From a virus, in IMG/VR virus record IMGVR_UViG_3300044629_000829, positions 1 through 32,429 of that record: DNA of 32,429 nt. One strand, written 5' to 3'. Shown here piece by piece: positions 28,293 through 32,429 of this stretch. Position numbers and translations under genes: made by a program. The notes under the pieces are model-generated. The model saw nothing but the letters and a program-made list of their open reading frames with translations, was not told the DNA's origin and made no database searches. The first letter of the stretch is position 1, and each line of letters opens with the position of its first letter.

Positions 28293-29858
28293 TTACGGTT
28301 TCTTGTTTGCGGGTTTATCTAGGTACGCTTGATAGGCATCAAGCAATTGCTGGTTTTTAACAGCAAACGGTTTATAGACATCGGAAAAACTTTGATGGCC
28401 CAGTATGGCGTCCAACCGATTTGGCACCCCGGAGTCTACTTTTATGTCCGGGTGCTTATTATCATAAACCAACCTTGCAAATTTATACTGGGCATTGGTG
28501 GCATCAAGGTCGTTCTTAATATGGCCCAGCGCTTTCAGAGCCGCCGCAGGGGTGGTACTCATCGACGGGGTGAGGTCGTTGTACAAACCAATTTCCGCGT
28601 TCCTAGCTGAGTTCGGACTCAAACCCCCCGCACGTTGTTTCATAACGGCAATTGCAGCAAAGTTATTTGCAAGAGCATCATATACCGCCCGGTCTTTGTC
28701 GTTTAACCCCGCTCTTTTTGCGACAGCAACGGGAATGTTGATGTTCCCACTAAGACCTGCAAAATTAACGCCAATACCCGCTTGAAGCATGGCTTCTATT
28801 TGGCTCCTAAAAGTACCCTGCGCCATGAGAGACATCACTCTTTTAGCAATAGCGGGATTGTCCTTTATCAACCGGGTTTGGTCTTCAACTATGCGGGCTG
28901 CGGGCTCGTAAGTTTCGGTCGTACCACCCGAGGCCCCTAAAAGTTCCAGACGTGCGTTGGCTTTTTCTTCACGTTTAACGGCTTCCGTTTTACGTACATC
29001 TTCCGGAATTTCAGATTTTGAGCCTAAAGGCGAATCAATGATGATTTTTTCAGGTGCAGCAGGCGGGGCAGCAGCAGCAGCAGGCGGGGCAGCAGCAGCA
29101 GCAGACCCTGCAGCAGCAAGCGGCTCAGACACAACCTCGCGTGGCACCATGGGGGCGCCAACAGTAGTTCCCGCACTGGTAGGGGCCGGGGGTTTATCGG
29201 CGTCGGCTTGTCTTGGGGATTTGGAAGTATCCGTGGGACCGGTAGGCACCACAGCCGGTCGTTCAGTCTTCATGCGATCGTTTATCGATGCCAAGCCCCG
29301 CTTGTATTCTTCTACTGAAATGTCACCAGCAGCGCGACGTTGGGCGAGTACTTCCGCTTCAAGTTTAAGTTGTTGGGTTAGCAATTGCTGCTGTGAAGTT
29401 TTGAGGGTTTGACCAGTACGTTCGCCTTCATATGCGGCTTTTGCGGCTACCGCTGAAGGCGAGTCTGGTGCCAACCCGGTAATGTGGGCGTAGGTGGCCT
29501 CGTTCATGGGCTGGCCGGTAGCCTTCCAATCAGCAAATGCCTTGGCAGCAGCCGAGCCTTGGCCCATGGTGATCTTGGAGGCGGCCAACTGGGCACGCAT
29601 TTGCGCCAGCGGCAACTGGCTTTCCCGCTGCTTCTCGACGTTCTCACCCAGCGCCTGCGACGCGCTGCCCAAGGACGCCGCGAAGCCACCTAGCTGAGGC
29701 TTGAAGAACCCGGCGGCCACGTTGAACCAGTTTGGGTTGGCGTAGCGCTGCTCAAGCGCCTGTACGCTGGCCGCCAGAGCATCTTGGTACGCCTGCGTGT
29801 CCGATACGTCGGCACCGTAGAAATTGATCTTAGGATCGGGTAAGCCTGCTGTTGCCAT
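28293..29858 (-). CDS. Virion-type protein, possible internal or ejection protein (521 aa)
   Basis: The 521-residue protein begins MATAGLPDPKINFYGADVSD. It has an N-terminal helical region (TQAYQDALAASVQALEQRYA; NWFNVAAGFFKPQLGGFAAS), then a Gln/Glu-rich helix (TSQQQLLTQQLKLEAEVLAQ). A Pro/Ala linker with a duplicated AAPPAAAA unit follows, then a C-terminal domain (residues about 330-515; NINIPVAVAKRAGLNDKDRA; LDAILGHQSFSDVYKPF). I recognise this type only as a hypothetical virion-associated protein of podovirus-like phages. The N-terminal 120 codons are much richer in GC than the rest, suggesting domain shuffling. AGGA lies eight bases before the ATG. Confidence 0.72.
   Translation of the reverse strand: MATAGLPDPKINFYGADVSDTQAYQDALAASVQALEQRYANPNWFNVAAGFFKPQLGGFAASLGSASQALGENVEKQRESQLPLAQMRAQLAASKITMGQGSAAAKAFADWKATGQPMNEATYAHITGLAPDSPSAVAAKAAYEGERTGQTLKTSQQQLLTQQLKLEAEVLAQRRAAGDISVEEYKRGLASINDRMKTERPAVVPTGPTDTSKSPRQADADKPPAPTSAGTTVGAPMVPREVVSEPLAAAGSAAAAAPPAAAAAPPAAPEKIIIDSPLGSKSEIPEDVRKTEAVKREEKANARLELLGASGGTTETYEPAARIVEDQTRLIKDNPAIAKRVMSLMAQGTFRSQIEAMLQAGIGVNFAGLSGNINIPVAVAKRAGLNDKDRAVYDALANNFAAIAVMKQRAGGLSPNSARNAEIGLYNDLTPSMSTTPAAALKALGHIKNDLDATNAQYKFARLVYDNKHPDIKVDSGVPNRLDAILGHQSFSDVYKPFAVKNQQLLDAYQAYLDKPANKKP
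29059..29100 (-). repeat. 21-bp tandem repeat (Ala/Pro linker)
   Basis: The plus-strand unit GCAGGCGGGGCAGCAGCAGC (plus one A; 21 bases) is present twice in tandem from about 29059. It encodes the AAAAPPA linker of the 521-residue protein on the minus strand. CAG-type runs inside make it prone to slippage. Confidence 0.72.
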
Positions 29859-29880
29859 GGTTTATTCCTAAGGAAGGGCT

Positions 29881-31128
29881 TTACGGGGAGTTGTACAGAT
29901 CATACGGATCGTAAGGATTGGGAGGGGTAACGTAAGGCGGAACGTAAGGGGGGTCCTCACCATAAATCGGATTGCCGGGATTAAAGATAGGATCATCTGC
30001 ACCCGGAATAGTTACGCCGGGGGTACTACTTCCCGGGTTGGTCCCAGCTACAGCGTTAGCTGCCTCAATTCCAAACTGGTTCTTAATGGTTTCCCACAGG
30101 TTGAGCCCGTAGATGTTAGTTCCATCCGGGTTTTTACCAACCACTGGTTTAGAGAAGACACCCGCCGCAGTGGAGCCCAAGCCCGCGATCATTGACAACG
30201 GCGAGCCCTTCATGGTGCTGGTGACGGTGGTCGGCAGGTTCGCGCCGGACAGGATGCTGGCCTGCTTGCCGAGTATTTCCAACGGCGCAAGCTGCCTGTT
30301 CTGGGCGATGGCCTGCTGCTGGCCGCCAAGGGTCGCCAAGGCGTTCACGTCGGCCAAGCCTTGGGTCTGTGTCTGGTTTGCCAAGGCCGCTTGGCCGGTG
30401 CCCACGTCACGGTACAACTGGCCCTGCTGGGCGGCGAGGTTGCCCGCCGTCTGACCAGCGGTCACCTGATTGATGTTGGCTTGGTTCTGCAGGGTGCCCG
30501 CCGTCTGGCCGGCGTTAAGCTGGTTCAGGCGCTGTTGCTGGGCCGCCTTGAGGGCGTCGGCGTAGCCGGACTGCAACGCCGCCGTCTGCTGGGTTAACGC
30601 CCCGATGTTGGCGTTGGAGATGCCCAGCGCCAGCGCGTTGGCGCCACGCTGCGATCCGAACTGGCCCCCACCAACGGCCCCGGCGGTGATGCCCGGGGAC
30701 AGGTTCTGCTGGATGTTCTGCTGGTTTGCCAGCCGGATTTGGTCCACCACGTTGGCGGTGTAGGGGTTCATGTAGTTCCCCACCAAGTCCGCCGCGTTTG
30801 AGGTACCACTCTGTAGGTAGGGGTTGGCCTGCGACAGGCCGCTGGTGGTCGTCCCGGCGGTCAGGAAAGGGTTGGCCGCGCCGGTGATGTTCGTGCCACC
30901 AGCCTGCTGGAAGGACTGGCCCGCCTGAGTGAGGCCGGGTTGGTAGTTGCCGACGTTGGACGCTACGTTCGAGAACGACTGGTTTTGGAGCGCTGTCGGG
31001 TTCCATGCCGCGACATCAGTGGCGGCGCCGGCTGCCGTCCCTTTACTCGCAAGGTTGGACAGGTAGTCGGTGTAGTATTGGGGTGTCGTCGTCGCTGTTA
31101 CTTGCGACGATTCGGTTAGGTCAGCCAT
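29881..31128 (-). CDS. Gln/Asn/Ala-rich virion-type protein (415 aa)
   Basis: This 415-residue protein begins MADLTESSQVTATTTPQYYT. A long helical, Gln/Asn/Ala-rich body follows (VVDQIRLANQQNIQQNLSPG; ALTQQTAALQSGYADALKAA), with two copies of an AGQTAGTLQNQ/AGQTAGNLAAQ unit near residues 205-230. The Pro/Tyr-rich tail is PPYVPPYVTPPNPYDPYDLY. It resembles hypothetical structural or DNA-ejection proteins of phages, but I cannot assign a role. The ATG at 31128 overlaps the upstream gene by eight bases and has AAGGGGAAG as ribosome binding site. The C-terminal 105 codons are lower in GC than the body. Confidence 0.72.
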   Translation of the reverse strand: MADLTESSQVTATTTPQYYTDYLSNLASKGTAAGAATDVAAWNPTALQNQSFSNVASNVGNYQPGLTQAGQSFQQAGGTNITGAANPFLTAGTTTSGLSQANPYLQSGTSNAADLVGNYMNPYTANVVDQIRLANQQNIQQNLSPGITAGAVGGGQFGSQRGANALALGISNANIGALTQQTAALQSGYADALKAAQQQRLNQLNAGQTAGTLQNQANINQVTAGQTAGNLAAQQGQLYRDVGTGQAALANQTQTQGLADVNALATLGGQQQAIAQNRQLAPLEILGKQASILSGANLPTTVTSTMKGSPLSMIAGLGSTAAGVFSKPVVGKNPDGTNIYGLNLWETIKNQFGIEAANAVAGTNPGSSTPGVTIPGADDPIFNPGNPIYGEDPPYVPPYVTPPNPYDPYDLYNSP

Positions 31129-32429
31129 GCTTCTTCCCCTTTGAGGACTTCAGGTATTCTAGCGGAGACTTGGCGTCCGGGGGCAACTTGTCCGGTGGCG
31201 CAGACCGGGCCCGGGAGCGGATGGCTTGCACCATCCTGTCGAGTTCTTCCGCCCCGGCCTTGTTCGATCCGTTCCCCAGCGCGGCCACCACGTCCGCCGA
31301 GAACACGTACTCCCCGTTCGCAAGCATCGCCGCGATGTCGTCGCTGGTGCCGTCGCCCTTGCCCTCCACGTACTTGCCGCCCAAGCCGCTCAGGCCGCCC
31401 GTGCGCAGCAGGGGCATGCCGTCGTAGTTGGGGTGGGTGTGGTCGTCCGGTTGCCCGCCCTCGGCGAGCGTCATCCCCCGGGCCCGCAGGAGTGCCGCAA
31501 GCTGGGGCAGCACCTTGGAGTTGTGGGCCCCGCCCATCTGGCCCTGCTTCAGAAGCATAGGACGTTCGGGCTTGCCATCAAAGCCCAAGGCACCGAGGCC
31601 CTTCAGGGCGGCCATGGTATCCCGCACGGCATAGGACTGGTCGGGTTGAGCCCCATCCGCAAGGTTCTGGACCGGGCCGCCTTGGGCGTATCCGGTGTAC
31701 GCCGAGTAGTTGGGCTGTGGCGCGGAAAATGGTAGGGTGTTGGCCTTGAGGATATCCACCATCTCTGGGTTAACGTCGTTCACGTAGCCGTAGTTTGGCG
31801 ACGAGTTTGTTACGAGGTTGTCGTAGAGTTGTTTTAGCTCATGTCGGCTCATATCTTGTCCCATCTTTCCTACACGTAAAAGGTTGCCCCCGACGGCGGT
31901 CTGGTCTGAATAGCTTGAGGTGGGCAGCCCACCGCCGCCTGTAACGGTTGGTGTAACGGTTGGCTTAACGGTTGGCTTAACAGTAACCTTGAGGGCCCCG
32001 CCGCCGCCAGTATCTACCGGCGCGGGGGTATCCGCGATCACTCCCGTCACAAGCCCGGGCGACCCAACATCCGTCAAGGGCAACTCGGATAAGGGCGGCA
32101 GGTCTTCGTAGTAATAGTCGTCGTCAGGCCGAGTCAAGACGTCGGTGTTGACGCTTGCAACATCCCCCCACGAGTTAACGTCTGTCAAAGGCAGGTCGGA
32201 TAGGTCGGTGTTTACCTCGGCAACATCCCCCCACGAGTTAACGTCGGTGAGAGGCAGGTCGGAAAAGCCTGTGTAGTAGTTGTCATCAGGCCGGGTGTAA
32301 GTGGTGGCGTCAAAGGGCGCACTCTCGCTTGGGTACACATAGTCATCGGGCGCGGTGTAAGTGGTGGCGTCAAAGGGCGCACTCTCGCTTGGGTAAACGT
32401 AGTTATCGGGCGCGGTGTAAGTGGTGGCG
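31121..32429 (-). CDS. Repeat-rich virion-type protein (5' end cut by window edge)
   Basis: The frame stays open to the window end (436 codons visible), so the true start lies beyond 32429; a GTG at 32338 is only an internal codon of the repeat. The visible N-terminal part is acidic, Tyr/Pro/Asp-rich tandem repeats (ATTYTAPDDYVYPSESAPFD, then SDLPLTDVNSWGDVA). Next come a VKPTVKPTVTPT linker and a Gly-rich spacer. The C-terminal region (GKGDGTSDDIAAMLANGEYV then FSADVVAALGNGSNKAGAEE) is a conserved phage virion phrase. It contains GYAQGGPVQ, another GGxV linker. It is probably a structural protein with a flexible N-terminus; the role is unknown. Confidence 0.72.
   Translation of the reverse strand, partial: ATTYTAPDNYVYPSESAPFDATTYTAPDDYVYPSESAPFDATTYTRPDDNYYTGFSDLPLTDVNSWGDVAEVNTDLSDLPLTDVNSWGDVASVNTDVLTRPDDDYYYEDLPPLSELPLTDVGSPGLVTGVIADTPAPVDTGGGGALKVTVKPTVKPTVTPTVTGGGGLPTSSYSDQTAVGGNLLRVGKMGQDMSRHELKQLYDNLVTNSSPNYGYVNDVNPEMVDILKANTLPFSAPQPNYSAYTGYAQGGPVQNLADGAQPDQSYAVRDTMAALKGLGALGFDGKPERPMLLKQGQMGGAHNSKVLPQLAALLRARGMTLAEGGQPDDHTHPNYDGMPLLRTGGLSGLGGKYVEGKGDGTSDDIAAMLANGEYVFSADVVAALGNGSNKAGAEELDRMVQAIRSRARSAPPDKLPPDAKSPLEYLKSSKGKKHG
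31941..31987 (-). repeat. 12-bp repeats encoding VKPT linker
   Basis: The plus-strand unit CGGTTGGCTTAA recurs every 12 bases with small changes across this stretch. It encodes PTVK/PTVT units on the minus strand and separates the acidic repeats from the C-terminal region of the virion protein. Confidence 0.72.
32158..32270 (-). repeat. 63-bp tandem repeat encoding a 21-residue acidic unit
   Basis: CAACATCCCCCCACGAGTTA begins at 32158 and again at 32221 on the plus strand. On the minus strand both encode SDLPLTDVNSWGDVA followed by EVNTD or SVNTD. A third, diverged SELPLTDVGS unit follows toward 32060. Confidence 0.82.
32297..32429 (-). repeat. 60-bp tandem repeat running off the window
   Basis: GTAAGTGGTGGCGTCAAAGG begins at 32297 and 32357, and its first 13 bases recur at 32417, giving a period of exactly 60 bases. 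The 20-residue unit on the minus strand is ATTYTAPDDYVYPSESAPFD. The total copy number cannot be seen because the array reaches the edge. Confidence 0.88.

Noticed and set aside
32338-32338. GTG considered as the start codon of the repeat-rich virion gene
   Set aside because: The frame continues upstream through another repeat unit to the window edge, and there is no ribosome binding site; the GTG is a Val codon in the repeat.
1-32429. tRNA, rRNA, insertion sequences, integrase and attachment sites
   Set aside because: I scanned for recognisable cloverleaf arms, transposase motifs and tyrosine or serine recombinase motifs and saw none; a covariance-model search would be needed to exclude a divergent tRNA.

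Overview
The window is part of a double-stranded DNA tailed-phage genome, or an episomal prophage or phage-plasmid. It is GC-rich overall, almost fully coding, and has no tRNA, rRNA, CRISPR array, transposase or integrase that I can see. The portal and large terminase are of types common in podovirus-like phages. Many small early proteins resemble conserved hypotheticals of phages and prophages of Burkholderiales-type Betaproteobacteria (for example the GGPAFPR/MTLRDYFA protein and the NRHNQRAWVKSVRFLG protein), so a GC-rich freshwater or soil betaproteobacterial host is my inference. Both window edges cut genes: the portal 3' end lies before base 1 and a repeat-rich virion protein begins after base 32429. 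The major capsid, tail, lysis and any integrase genes are not visible.

Layout. (1) 1-9367, minus strand: packaging and virion block read TerS, TerL, a Cys-containing proline-rich virion protein, a multidomain polyvalent protein with an ASCH-like domain, then portal. (2) 9426-19381, minus strand: an early block of about 26 genes. Its promoter-proximal half (19381 down to 15335) is a chain of tiny genes coupled by ATGA stop/start overlaps. It contains a Mom-like DNA-modification acyltransferase, a winged-helix protein and a Cro/YdaS-like regulator, and is followed by a primase-helicase. Next to the primase-helicase is an A+T-rich, repeat-rich gap (12950-13198) that is my candidate replication origin. 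The distal half (12926 down to 9426) has separate promoters with inverted repeats, and its genes are punctuated by UUCG-type hairpins. (3) 19553-26787, plus strand: replication and recombination block with a DUF2800 PD-(D/E)XK nuclease, a DUF2815 ssDNA-binding protein, family A DNA polymerase, VRR-NUC nuclease and SNF2-type helicase, ending near a divergent Cro-like repressor with an apparently leaderless promoter. (4) 26790-32429, minus strand: low-complexity, Ala/Pro/Gln-rich virion or internal proteins.

How it fits together. Divergent promoters at 19430-19510 drive the two early arms. The minus arm supplies regulators, modification and primase-helicase; the plus arm supplies polymerase, nucleases and SSB. 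The packaging block is separated from the early block by a terminator-like hairpin whose 3' arm is the terS ribosome binding site.

The most striking observation is a pair of sequences at 1932-1947 and 3081-3096 that match the bacterial chromosomal partition site parS (TGTTNCACGTGAAACA) at 16/16 and 15/16. Both lie in inter-domain linkers of one virion gene. Together with the iteron-like array, two Cro-like repressors, a leaderless repressor promoter and no visible integrase, they raise the hypothesis of an episomal (phage-plasmid) state that borrows the host ParABS machinery. This is untested. No gap without a gene exceeds 300 bases; the largest is 12927-13198.
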